37,353 nt of DNA, from the NCBI GenBank assembly GCA_964487505.1, contig CAZARD010000034.1:1-37353 (forward strand), written 5' to 3'. The notes below the pieces were generated by a model, which ran no database searches, was not told the DNA's origin, and saw nothing but the letters and a program-made list of their open reading frames with translations. A program made the position numbers and the translations under genes. Source of the stretch: JAFDVJ01 sp964487505 (lineage in GTDB: Bacteria > Acidobacteriota > Blastocatellia > Pyrinomonadales > Pyrinomonadaceae). This document shows, piece after piece, positions 16,258 through 24,046 of this stretch (its first letter is position 1; each line of letters starts with the position of its first letter).

Positions 16258-16956
16258 TCAATGCCAGATTGCTCTGACCAAAGTGAAAAGTCCGCTCAGG
16301 ATGATTATCCAGGAACTAAAGACCGGAAGATACGACGCAAGACCCGCGGCGTTCTCGTATCTTCTAAGTCTTTCAGCCGCGTTCGAACGCGCAAACAACA
16401 TTGCCGCGCAAGCGACTGCGGACATCGTCATCGCGATTCCGATGCTGAAAAGACAGACCGTCCAAATCCCGTGAAAGAATTGTCCGGCGGTCATTGCGGA
16501 CAGCAAAACCGCCAAAGCCGTCGGGCAGGGAAGAATTCCCGTACTGATACCCAGCAATCCCACCACGCCGTAAGAAACGGGTTTGTCGTCCAGTTTTTCG
16601 GTTCCGTGACAACTGCATTTTGTCCCGGTGCTTCCGCAATCTTCCGATTTTCGCCTGACCGAACGATACCAAAGCCAAATACCGGTCCCGAAAAGCAAAA
16701 CTGCACTGAAGATCTCAATGTAAATCCGTGTGGTTTCGTCCGCCACGCTTGATACCGTCGCCCCGATCAACGCCGCAAGAAGCAAGATCGTCAACGTATG
16801 CGCGAGTGCAGTCGACAATCCCAAAAGCAATATTTGAGGCAAGCTGCTTCGATAACCGACCGAATAGGCGGCAATTGCCGTCTTTCCGTGTCCCGGCTCG
16901 AGCGCGTGCAACGCACCGAGAAAAAATGCGGTTATTCCGGTGATCAGATTAATCAT
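16258..16956 (-). CDS. NicO-family nickel/cobalt transporter (RcnA/HoxN-like)
   Basis: A 232-residue, roughly six-helix membrane protein. The motif 'FFLGALHALEPGHGKTAIAA' near the N-terminus (His-x4-Asp/Glu-type, here 'HALEPGHGK') is the NicO/RcnA signature. A second motif 'GISTGILPCPTALAVLL' is also family-typical. Between them a cytosolic or periplasmic loop contains Cys and His residues ('DCGSTGTKCSCHG') likely to bind metal. Members export nickel and cobalt. ATG 16956 is preferred over an in-frame TTG two codons earlier. A terminator separates it from the upstream His-rich gene, so it is either read through or has its own promoter in the 125-base gap at 16957-17080. The MerC-like gene follows. 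Confidence 0.85.
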   Translation of the reverse strand: MINLITGITAFFLGALHALEPGHGKTAIAAYSVGYRSSLPQILLLGLSTALAHTLTILLLAALIGATVSSVADETTRIYIEIFSAVLLFGTGIWLWYRSVRRKSEDCGSTGTKCSCHGTEKLDDKPVSYGVVGLLGISTGILPCPTALAVLLSAMTAGQFFHGIWTVCLFSIGIAMTMSAVACAAMLFARSNAAERLRRYENAAGLASYLPVFSSWIIILSGLFTLVRAIWH

Positions 16957-17080
16957 TGGCAAATTCGAAGGACAATCCCGTCGGAGGTTACATTGTTGCA
17001 GTCTTTCGATGAGATGAAATCGAAATTAATCCGACGGTCGTTTTTTGTGAACGAATGACGGGTTTTTCTGAATAAACGAA

Positions 17081-17108
17081 AAGAGCAGGCGATTTCTCGT
17101 CTGCTCTT
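17081..17108 (-). terminator. terminator after the His-rich metal-binding gene
   Basis: A 12-bp stem (AAGAGCAGGCGA / TCGTCTGCTCTT, one G-T pair) with a four-base loop, followed on the minus strand by TTTTCGTTT. It separates the His-rich gene from the exporter gene. Confidence 0.8.
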
Positions 17109-17135
17109 CCTAATTTGAATTTCCAATCGTCGCAA

Positions 17136-17459
17136 CTACAGGACGGTAACGGCGCCGTGATCGTCACAGTGTCCGTTGTGCAGATGATGCAATCTGCCGT
17201 TGACCAGAAAGTCGAAATGATCGCTGTGCCGAATTTTCTCGTGACCGCAATCGTTATGATCGCATTGGCAGGCGGTTTCGCTGCAAACGTCCGGGTTCGC
17301 ATCGCTGACCTCTAGAAAGCACTCGTCGTAATGCGAATCGTGCTCGGCGTGTAAGTGCCCGTGATGAAGGTAATCGAAATGATCGCCGTGCTGGATTTTC
17401 GTATGCCCGCAACCCGAACTATGAACGTGCGTATGATCTTCGTGAAACGAATGTTCCAT
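17136..17459 (-). CDS. histidine-rich metal-binding protein with two internal repeats
   Basis: A 107-residue protein with about a fifth His plus many Asp and Cys. Two repeats of about 32 residues are visible: 'GCGHTKIQHGDHFDYLHHGH' starting near residue 15 and 'DCGHEKIRHSDHFDFLVNGR' starting near 68, each ending in a Cys/His-rich tail. The N-terminus 'MEHSFHEDHTHVH' is also metal-binding in character. No signal peptide, so it is probably a cytoplasmic metal buffer or chaperone. The frame stays open upstream, but ATG 17459 is chosen because AGGAG sits eight bases before it and the upstream part lacks sense. It is next to the NicO exporter, so nickel, cobalt or zinc binding is likely; the metal is inferred. 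Confidence 0.85.
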   Translation of the reverse strand: MEHSFHEDHTHVHSSGCGHTKIQHGDHFDYLHHGHLHAEHDSHYDECFLEVSDANPDVCSETACQCDHNDCGHEKIRHSDHFDFLVNGRLHHLHNGHCDDHGAVTVL

Positions 17460-17514
17460 ATTGATTTCTCCTGAGTATTTGTGATCCAAGTATGCGGGGA
17501 AGCTATACAACTCA

Positions 17515-17543
17515 AAACTACCGCCGATGACCGTTTGTGTCAA
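17515..17543 (-). promoter_or_regulatory. candidate sigma-70 promoter for the His-rich gene
   Basis: Minus-strand TTGACA (17538-17543) and TAGTTT (17515-17520) are separated by 17 bases, about 55 bases before the start at 17459. An inverted GTTTG/CAAAC overlaps the -35 hexamer and could be an operator for a metal sensor. Confidence 0.5.
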
Positions 17544-17603
17544 ACAAACAGCCATTCGTTCTGCGAAATCGACATCTCGTTTGTTTTTTGAAGAATTTCT
17601 CGA

Positions 17604-17642
17604 AAAGAAAAAAAACGAGGACAAGCCTCCCCGCAAGTCCTC
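17604..17642 (-). terminator. terminator-like hairpin upstream of the metal cluster
   Basis: On the minus strand GAGGAC pairs with GTCCTC around a loop with an inner GC pairing, followed by GTTTTTTTTC. It sits just upstream of the His-rich gene's promoter, so it probably ends transcription coming from the nrdJ side or from an unseen short gene. Confidence 0.65.
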
Positions 17643-18022
17643 TTTCGCCTTATATTTAGCTCAAAGGTTAGCTGATGTTCATCGACATCGGTTCCGAGCA
17701 TATGACCTTTTTCGATCAAGCCGGTCCCAACTGAACAAACTCGACAATTTGGGTGATGACCGAGATTTTCTTGTCAATGAATCGTTGCCACCGCAAAAAA
17801 GGAACAAACAGGTGCGGCCTTAGTTAGCCTCCATCCTTGTTGCTTTCGGTGTTCCGTGCCGCAGGAACTCCGACGGAAACGGGCGGAGTTGTAGTGAAAT
17901 AGCGGAACAACTCAATCGAACCCTGAAATCAAGCAAGGTTTAGAAATCAAAGTGCATAGTTCGAAGCGTCGTTGCATCACTCCGAACTATGCGCTTTGCG
18001 TTATGCGCTTTACGCTGAATAG
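17643..18022. other. intergenic stretch between nrdJ and the metal cluster, no gene recognised
   Basis: 380 bases with no recognisable protein. The terminator-like hairpin at its left end, with no gene before it other than nrdJ, leaves room for a small RNA or short peptide on the minus strand, but no known RNA family was recognised. The right end holds the hairpin repeat at 17949-17998. Confidence 0.45.
17949..17998. repeat. hairpin-forming dispersed repeat downstream of nrdJ, copy B
   Basis: A 15-bp near-perfect inverted repeat (AAAGTGCATAGTTCG at 17949-17963, CGAACTATGCGCTTT at 17983-17997), with a 19-base loop. It shares 'GAAGCGTC' and 'ACTCCGAACTAT' with copy A at 15769-15807. It may act as the nrdJ terminator, though the T-run is weak. 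Confidence 0.65.
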
Positions 18023-20566
18023 CTATTTACACTTCGAATAACCGCAGTCGCGGCAGAAGTCGCAGCCCGAGGCGTGTTCAAGCTGGCCGCGGCATTCAGG
18101 ACATTCGCCGATGAGGCTTCCCATCTTGTGTTCGGTGAACGCCTCAACTTCGGCCTTGCCCGTTTCCATTTTGCTGATCTGGCGTTCGGACGCGGGCAGG
18201 TTCTTGAGCCGCCGGTCGATCAGAAGCAGGCATTCCGCGATCGCCTGTTCCGGCGAGGTCAGCAAACGTTCGTTGAACCAGACCGCGTGCGTTCCGGTCA
18301 CCTTGTTCAGGCTCCGCGCGACCTCTTTTACTTCAAAACCGCCACGCAGCATCTTCGATGCGAGCAGTCCGACGCCTTCCGAAATCGGTCCGGTCGCGAA
18401 GACCTCCAGCACTTTTTCGCCGTTGTGATTGACCGTCACGTAAAGATTCACGCCGTCGAACGGAATGCGCCACGTCGATCCCTGAAGCTCACGCGGACGT
18501 TCGATATGGTTCGCCTCCGGCAAACGCTCGACGACGACGAATTCCTGGCTTTGCCCGACCGAGTCTTCGACCGATTCTTCCTTCTTCTTGTCCTCGGCCT
18601 TCATCGACGTCAAGACCTGACCCTCGCGGCTTCCGTCGCGATAGTAGCTGACGGCCTTGCAGCCGAGGTCTTTTGCCATCCGGTAGAGCTTGTCGACCGA
18701 CTCGACCGTGTCGTCGGCGGCGCCGTTGCAGGTCTTCGAGATCGAATTGTCGACGTGCTTCTGGGCCGCCGCGAGCACCTGCACGTGCTGGTGCGACGTG
18801 ATGTCCATCGCCGAGATGAAATACGGCGGAAGTTCGTCGAGATGTTCGACGACGTAGTTCGCAGCCTCGCGGATCGATTCCTCGTTCGACTGGTCGACGT
18901 CGATCCCGAGCGCCTGCGCCGCAAGCGTATGCACGTAGTGGCGCTCGCCGAGCGTGTCGCGGCGAACGTACGCCCACGAGAAGTTCGGTTCGATTCCCGA
19001 CGACGTTTCGGCGACGAGCGAGATCGTGCCGGTCGGCGCGATCGTCGTGACCTCGTAATTCCTGGGCGTCAGCGGCGTTTCACGCGGGATTCCGATCTCT
19101 TCGTACAGGAACTTCGCGTAATCGTCGCGGTTGCCCTCGAGTTCCGGGAACGTCCCCTTTTCCGCTCCGAGCTTCAGTGAGGCCTTCCACGCTTCGCGGC
19201 GAACGAAACCCATCACCTTCTCCATCAGCTCGATCGAATCCTGGTTGCCGTACGTCGCCTTCAGGTTCAGGCAAAGATCGGCGAATCCCATAATTCCGAG
19301 ACCGACGGGCCGCGTCCGTTTGACGACGTCGTCTATCGCCGGGAGCGGGAAATGCCCCGCGTCGACGACATTGTCCAGAAACTGCGTGCTGAGATGGGTG
19401 ACGTGCGCGAGTTTCTCCCAATCGATGCACTCGTCGGCGTTCGTGCCGTCGCCCGCCTTGCGGTAGAACTTCGCGACGTCGATCGATCCGAGATTGCACG
19501 AATTATTGAAGTGGAGCATCTGTTCGCCACATGGATTACAGGCGTGGATCGGGCCCATAGTCGAGATCATATGGTTGTGGCGGTTGACCTCGTCGATGAA
19601 GATGATGCCCGGCTCGGCGTATTTGTGCGCCGACGCGACGACGCGGTTCCAGACATCGGGCGCATAGACCATTCCCGGCTCGGGCGGATGCTCGACGGTG
19701 CAGTCGGAAAGGTCGGCCGTTTCGAACGCGAGTTTGTCGGCGAACGTCACCGTCTCGCCGTTCGGGCGCCGATAGACGGCATAGTCCGCGCCGGTGACCG
19801 GATCGTGTACGGCCTGCAGCCACGGCGCGCCGTCAAAGTCGGTCTGGAACCAGATTTTGTCGTCGACCGCCTTCATGAAATTGTCCGTGACCGTGACCGA
19901 AATATTGAAGTTCGTCAGCGAATGCTGGTCGTTCTTGGCGTGGATGAAACGAAGGACGTCGGGATGCTTGATGCTCAGGATGCCCATGTTCGCGCCGCGC
20001 CGGACACCGCCCTGCTTGACCACCTCGGTCGTGCCGTTGACGATGTTCATAAAGCTCACCGGGCCGGAAGCGACACCGCGCGTGGAATTGACCATCGAGC
20101 CGGCCGGACGCAGGAATTCATAGGTCATTCCGGTTCCGCCGCCCGTCTGATGGATGACGGCGACGTTCGACGCGTGTTCCATGATCCCTTCGATCGAATC
20201 CGGTACATTGAGCACGAAACAGGCGGCGAGCTGGCCCTTCGGTTTGCCGGCGTTGACCAGGCACGGAGTGTTCGGAACGAACTCGCGGTTGAGCATCACC
20301 TCGGTCATCGAATCATAGAAGTAATCGCGCTGGACCGGATCGGTCTCGGCGGTAGAAACGTGACCGACGACGCGACGCACTATGTCTTCCCAAGTTTCGA
20401 GCGCCTCGCCGTTAATGTCTTTCAGCGAATAGCGTTTGCTGACGACCTTCTGCGCGTTCAGGCCGAGCGGTTTGAGATTCCGCTTGCGTACCGTTCCGGT
20501 ACCGTTTCCGTTCTGACCAGTTTTGGCGACAATTCCGCCCGATACAGGCTCGAAGACTGTGCTCAT
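18023..20566 (-). CDS. nrdJ: adenosylcobalamin-dependent (class II) ribonucleoside-diphosphate reductase
   Basis: An 847-residue class II ribonucleotide reductase that makes deoxynucleotides using a cobalamin-derived radical. A conserved redox cysteine is Cys116 in 'QLAACFVLNVPDS', and the active-site cysteine and glutamate are Cys346 and Glu348 in 'CNPCGEQMLHFNNSC'. 'APTGTISLVAETSSGIEPNF' is the phosphate-binding region. The C-terminus has 'GECPECRGQLEHASGCDFCR', a zinc-ribbon-like, redox-shuttling tail. Start ATG 20566 is supported by AGGAG about 14 bases upstream, a little far. It is monocistronic. Two NrdR boxes and a sigma-70 promoter lie upstream, indicating repression by NrdR when dATP is ample. 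No cobalamin riboswitch was found in the leader. Confidence 0.96.
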   Translation of the reverse strand: MSTVFEPVSGGIVAKTGQNGNGTGTVRKRNLKPLGLNAQKVVSKRYSLKDINGEALETWEDIVRRVVGHVSTAETDPVQRDYFYDSMTEVMLNREFVPNTPCLVNAGKPKGQLAACFVLNVPDSIEGIMEHASNVAVIHQTGGGTGMTYEFLRPAGSMVNSTRGVASGPVSFMNIVNGTTEVVKQGGVRRGANMGILSIKHPDVLRFIHAKNDQHSLTNFNISVTVTDNFMKAVDDKIWFQTDFDGAPWLQAVHDPVTGADYAVYRRPNGETVTFADKLAFETADLSDCTVEHPPEPGMVYAPDVWNRVVASAHKYAEPGIIFIDEVNRHNHMISTMGPIHACNPCGEQMLHFNNSCNLGSIDVAKFYRKAGDGTNADECIDWEKLAHVTHLSTQFLDNVVDAGHFPLPAIDDVVKRTRPVGLGIMGFADLCLNLKATYGNQDSIELMEKVMGFVRREAWKASLKLGAEKGTFPELEGNRDDYAKFLYEEIGIPRETPLTPRNYEVTTIAPTGTISLVAETSSGIEPNFSWAYVRRDTLGERHYVHTLAAQALGIDVDQSNEESIREAANYVVEHLDELPPYFISAMDITSHQHVQVLAAAQKHVDNSISKTCNGAADDTVESVDKLYRMAKDLGCKAVSYYRDGSREGQVLTSMKAEDKKKEESVEDSVGQSQEFVVVERLPEANHIERPRELQGSTWRIPFDGVNLYVTVNHNGEKVLEVFATGPISEGVGLLASKMLRGGFEVKEVARSLNKVTGTHAVWFNERLLTSPEQAIAECLLLIDRRLKNLPASERQISKMETGKAEVEAFTEHKMGSLIGECPECRGQLEHASGCDFCRDCGYSKCK

Positions 20567-20724
20567 ATTCGATTGTTTTTCTCCTCAGCGTCGTTTGAAG
20601 ACAGTTGTTCCGTGTCTCTAAATCTTACTTACTTTTCATTGCATATTGAAATGCGGGTGGTAGATTGAACTGACCCAGCCCCGGTCGTGTCTTTGGAACT
20701 GCTTCGATGTCCGGGGCGAGTTGA

Positions 20725-20754
20725 AGAATACAAGATTCTGAAAACCGATGTCAA
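20725..20754 (-). promoter_or_regulatory. sigma-70 promoter of nrdJ
   Basis: Minus-strand TTGACA (20749-20754), 18-base spacer, TATTCT (20725-20730). It puts the transcript start about 150 bases before the nrdJ start codon and directly downstream of the NrdR boxes. Confidence 0.7.
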
Positions 20755-20763
20755 CAGAAAAAG

Positions 20764-20810
20764 ACACAAGATATTGTGCCATTTTGAAAATCACCGACAA
20801 AATATCGCGT
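20764..20810 (-). promoter_or_regulatory. tandem NrdR boxes upstream of nrdJ
   Basis: ACACAAGATATTGTGC at 20764-20779 closely matches the known NrdR box (ACACwATATwTwGTGT type). A weaker box CGACAAAATATCGCGT lies at 20795-20810. Their starts are exactly 31 bp apart, three DNA turns, the spacing typical of NrdR pairs. They lie immediately upstream of the -35 hexamer. The nrdR gene is not in the window. Confidence 0.8.
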
Positions 20811-20994
20811 AAGTTAAAGTAATTCATAAGGTTCGGCGATTTCACTTTTTTCTGCCGGCGACGATCAGGGCGGACCGGGGCGATCGTTCGAAAACCGGAT
20901 CCGCCGATCGGTCCCGGGCGGCCCCAACGGGCAACGGCAGACGCCTTGACCAAGGCGTTTGACTTCGTCATTTTCGTAAACCAAACTGTCTTCT
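20811..20994. other. upstream region of hslO
   Basis: 184 bases, GC-rich, before the hslO start. A perfect hairpin ACGCCTTG/CAAGGCGT lies at 20941-20958 in what would be the hslO leader. No protein gene seen. Confidence 0.45.
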
Positions 20995-21879
20995 ATGGAT
21001 AAGCTCGTTCACGGACTTGCGGCCGATGCCACCGTCCGCGTGATGGCCGCGGTTACGACCGATGTCGTGCGCGAGGCGGTACGACGGCACCAGACCTCGC
21101 CGACGGTTTCCGCGGCACTCGGGAGGCTGCTGACCGGCACGCTGCTGTTGGGGGCAAGCCTCAAGGAATTTGACCGCCTGACCGTCAAGATCGAGGGCAA
21201 GGGCGAGGTCGAAGGGCTCGTCGCCGAGACCGTCTCGGGCGGCAAGGTCCGCGGTTATGTCCGCAACCCGCACGTCGATCTTCCGCAGCGTTCGGACGGC
21301 AGTTTCGACGTTTCCGGGATCGTCGGTGACGGAATGATCTACGTCATCCGCGAGTCGGGTTTCGAGATCGGGCTCCATCGTGAACCGTATGTCGGATCGG
21401 TACCGCTGATGACCGGCGAGATCGCCGAGGACATCGCTCATTATCTATTGCGGAGCGAACAGATACCGTCGGCGGTGATGCTCGGCGTGACGCTCCGGCC
21501 GGACGAGCCGTACGTGCGTCACGCCGGCGGCGTGATGATTCAGATGCTCCCGACTGCAAATCCGAACGTCGCGGTGATGATCGAGGACACGATCCTTCAC
21601 GCGCCGCGCGTGACCGACGCGATCCGTGACGGCGCGATGCCCGAAGACTTGCTGAAGCTGATGCTCGGGATCATCGATTATGAGATCCTTGGCGAAACGG
21701 ATGTCCGATTTCAGTGCAACTGTTCGTTCGAAAGGGCGGTCTCGCTCATCGCGTCGCTCGGTAAGGCCGAGGTGCGTTCGATGCTCGAAGAGGACCGCGG
21801 CGCGACGATGACCTGCGGATTCTGCAACGAAACCTACAAACTCAGCGAGGCGGACCTCGAATCGATCTTGAATTCCTGA
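20995..21879 (+). CDS. hslO: Hsp33 redox-regulated molecular chaperone
   Basis: A 294-residue Hsp33, a cytoplasmic holdase switched on by oxidation. The four zinc-binding cysteines that act as the switch are Cys241-x-Cys243 ('QCNCSFERA') and Cys274-x2-Cys277 ('TCGFCNETY'). The N-terminal chaperone core is recognisable in 'TVSAALGRLLTGTLLLGASL' and 'GKVRGYVRNPHVDLP'. Length is normal. Start ATG 20995 gives the usual N-terminus. It ends 11 bases before a convergent gene. Confidence 0.95.
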   Translation: MDKLVHGLAADATVRVMAAVTTDVVREAVRRHQTSPTVSAALGRLLTGTLLLGASLKEFDRLTVKIEGKGEVEGLVAETVSGGKVRGYVRNPHVDLPQRSDGSFDVSGIVGDGMIYVIRESGFEIGLHREPYVGSVPLMTGEIAEDIAHYLLRSEQIPSAVMLGVTLRPDEPYVRHAGGVMIQMLPTANPNVAVMIEDTILHAPRVTDAIRDGAMPEDLLKLMLGIIDYEILGETDVRFQCNCSFERAVSLIASLGKAEVRSMLEEDRGATMTCGFCNETYKLSEADLESILNS

Positions 21880-21890
21880 CGCATTGACGC

Positions 21891-22658
21891 TCAGAAACGG
21901 ATCTGCGTCGAATGGATCACGCCGCGGCCGCCGCAGGCGTCGGTTACATACCAAGTCCCGTTGTTGTCGCGCACCCCGGTCGACCCCAGGATCCGGATCG
22001 GCGTGCCGATGCCGCGAATCACGCAGATGATCCTGCCGTTGGGCGTCGCGCGGACATTCGACGGAGGATCAATGATGTAGGCGGTTCGCGAGTTGTCCTG
22101 GATCGGCGTCGGAGGCGGCGTCTTCTTTTGCTGCTCGAGCGCCTTTTTCTCTTCATCGAGCTTCTTTTTCTGTTCCTCGAGTTTCTGCTGTTCCGACTTC
22201 AGCTTTTCCTTTTCTTCATCGATCTCGTCGCGCTTGTTCTTGTCCTCGGGGGTCGGCGTCACCGTCTTGCCGCCTGCGACCGAATCCGTCGAAGGCTTGT
22301 TCGCCGGCTCCGTCGATCCGTTCGACGGCGTCCGCAGAAAGTAGATTCCGAGCCCGACCCCGGCGCCGACGATCAGAAGCAGAACGAATCCGAGGACGGC
22401 GTAGACGAGACCTGATCCGCCGCCTTTCGCGGCCGGTTGAACGGGAGTCGCAAACTGTTGCTGAAACGGTTGCTGGAACGACTGCGCCTCGAATGTCTGC
22501 TGGGCCGGGATCACGACGGGCGTGTTTCGCACCACGGTCGGCATCTCGATCTGGGGCGCGGTCGTGATCTGCGAAGCGGGAACGAGGGTCGTACCGTCAT
22601 TGAGACAGAAGTTCGTATCGTCGTAGTAAACTTGGTTGCATTGCGGGCAGGTTTTCAT
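21891..22658 (-). CDS. zinc-ribbon, one-TM, coiled-coil protein with C-terminal SH3-like domain
   Basis: A 255-residue membrane protein of unknown function. The N-terminal half-ribbon 'MKTCPQCNQVYYDDTNFCLN' has Cys4, Cys7 and Cys18, a style common in Acidobacteria. A Gln-rich linker precedes one transmembrane helix at about 84-108. Then comes a Thr/Pro-rich linker, a charged coiled coil at about 139-178 ('DEEKEKLKSEQQKLEEQKKK'), and a bacterial SH3-like domain from about 190 to the end ('SNVRATPNGRIICVI'). SH3-like domains often bind peptidoglycan. The frame is open upstream, but ATG 22658 is chosen because GGAGG precedes it by five bases. The role is not known. Confidence 0.8.
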   Translation of the reverse strand: MKTCPQCNQVYYDDTNFCLNDGTTLVPASQITTAPQIEMPTVVRNTPVVIPAQQTFEAQSFQQPFQQQFATPVQPAAKGGGSGLVYAVLGFVLLLIVGAGVGLGIYFLRTPSNGSTEPANKPSTDSVAGGKTVTPTPEDKNKRDEIDEEKEKLKSEQQKLEEQKKKLDEEKKALEQQKKTPPPTPIQDNSRTAYIIDPPSNVRATPNGRIICVIRGIGTPIRILGSTGVRDNNGTWYVTDACGGRGVIHSTQIRF

Positions 22659-22850
22659 TTCGACCTCCTTCGCGGTCGGGGTGCTTCGTTCGGACGTCCG
22701 CCGCGTCGCAGAAGAACAAGCTCTGATCCGTCTCAATTTTAGCACACGAAGTTGTGCGTCTTAACTTGAACGCGGCAGGCAACGGGCGTATCGTTACAAA
22801 CATAGCCGATCGGTTAGATCGGCGAAATCAGAACACGGAGAGTGTCAATA

Positions 22851-23897
22851 ATGAAGAAATTCGACTACGCGGTCGTCATCGGACGATTCCAACCGCTCCA
22901 CAACGCACACCTAGAATTAATCCGGTACAGTTTGTCGGTGGCCGAAAAGGTCATCATCGTGCTCGGTTCCGCGCGCAGCGCGCCCGACATTCGCAACCCT
23001 TTTACGCCGGCGATGCGCGAGGAGATAATCCGCGCGTGCCTTCCGGAATTTACCGATCGGCTGTTGTTTCGGGCCGTTCGGGATTATCCGTACAACGATC
23101 ACGTCTGGACGGCTGAGATTCAGAACGTGGTCGGCGAAACGGCCGATGACGACGGCCTCGAATCGCCGAGGGTCGCGATCGTCGGCTTTTTCAAGGACCG
23201 GAGCTCGTACTATCTGAATCTCTTCCCGCAATGGACGTTCGAGGGGTTCTATTCATCGGACAAGCGGCTTCTCGGACTCAATGCCACCGAGATCCGCGAA
23301 CTCTATTTCGCGGGCGACGAGCATTGGCGCGACCTCGTGCCGGCGACCGTTGCCGCCTATCTCGATGCGTTCCGCGCGACCGATTACTTTCCGGCGCTCA
23401 TAGCGGAGTTCGACTATCTGCGGCGTTACCGCGAGGACACGCGGTTCGTCGGCGTGCCGTACAAGCCGGTTTTTCTGACGACCGACGCGGTCGTGGTCCA
23501 GAGCGGCCACGTTCTCGTCATCCGGCGCGGTTTTCAACCCGGCAAAGGGCTGCTCGCGCTCCCCGGCGGTTTTCTGGCGGAGAATCTGACGCTTGAGGAT
23601 TCGGCGATCAAGGAACTGAAGGAAGAAACGAACATCAAGGTTCCGGCTCCGATCCTGCGGGGCAGCATCAAGGCCTCGCACGTTTTCGATCATCCGGAAC
23701 GGAGTCTTCGCGGGAGAACGGTGACGGTCGCATACTACATCGAACTCGCGCCCGACCTGAAGGAAGGCCTGCCGCGCGTCCGGGGCGGCGACGACGCGAA
23801 AAAGGCGTTCTGGCTCCCGCTATCGGCGCTCGGCGAGAAAGAGGACGAGTTCTTCGAGGACCATGTTCATATCATTCGGTACTTTTTGGGAATCTGA
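22851..23897 (+). CDS. nadM: bifunctional NMN adenylyltransferase / Nudix hydrolase
   Basis: A 348-residue two-domain enzyme of NAD salvage. The N-terminal nucleotidyltransferase domain joins NMN and ATP to NAD, with the motif GRFQPLHNAH at residues 11-20 and 'LNATEIRELY' as the second phosphate-binding motif. The C-terminal Nudix domain has 'LPGGFLAENLTLEDSAIKEL' then 'KEETNI'. Overall layout matches the cyanobacterial Slr0787-type protein, in which Nudix removes ADP-ribose derivatives. The first Glu of the canonical Nudix box is replaced by Leu here, and its Arg by Lys. Start ATG 22851 has GGAG ten bases upstream; an in-frame GTG lies three codons earlier. Followed by nadV, the previous step of the same pathway. 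Confidence 0.9.
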   Translation: MKKFDYAVVIGRFQPLHNAHLELIRYSLSVAEKVIIVLGSARSAPDIRNPFTPAMREEIIRACLPEFTDRLLFRAVRDYPYNDHVWTAEIQNVVGETADDDGLESPRVAIVGFFKDRSSYYLNLFPQWTFEGFYSSDKRLLGLNATEIRELYFAGDEHWRDLVPATVAAYLDAFRATDYFPALIAEFDYLRRYREDTRFVGVPYKPVFLTTDAVVVQSGHVLVIRRGFQPGKGLLALPGGFLAENLTLEDSAIKELKEETNIKVPAPILRGSIKASHVFDHPERSLRGRTVTVAYYIELAPDLKEGLPRVRGGDDAKKAFWLPLSALGEKEDEFFEDHVHIIRYFLGI

Positions 23898-23900
23898 ACC

Positions 23901-23996
23901 GATTTTGGATTTTCGATTTTGGATTCATCGGATTCGCCAAGCGATCTGACTCGGAGCGCACCGCGATCCGAAATCCAAAATCGAAAATCCAAAATC
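23901..23996. repeat. 25-bp perfect inverted repeat between nadM and nadV
   Basis: Arms at 23901-23925 and 23972-23996 are exact complements, built from 'GATTTTGGATTTT' runs, with a 46-base loop. The loop contains 'CTGACTCGGAGCGC', similar to 'CTGAGATCGGAGCGC' at 31286-31300, where 'CGATTTTCGATTTGCGATT' runs also occur. It starts three bases past the nadM stop and could act as terminator or attenuator before nadV, or simply be a dispersed repeat. Confidence 0.75.
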
Positions 23997-24046
23997 CAAA
24001 ATCGAATTAGGTTCGCGGGTAGCGGACCGAAAATCAGGAGACACAA

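Noticed and set aside
17527..17823. A 98-codon plus-strand frame near the metal cluster
   Set aside because: No ribosome-binding site or family match, and it runs across the minus-strand promoter and terminator hairpin.
19352..20668. A 438-codon plus-strand frame opposite nrdJ
   Set aside because: It lies fully antisense to a well-conserved reductase and its translation has no family motifs.
20636..20971. A 111-codon minus-strand frame upstream of nrdJ
   Set aside because: It covers the NrdR boxes and promoter, and the product has no family.
20567..20994. Possible cobalamin riboswitch before the B12-dependent reductase
   Set aside because: No B12-box or the conserved GCCACTG-type core could be found on the minus strand.
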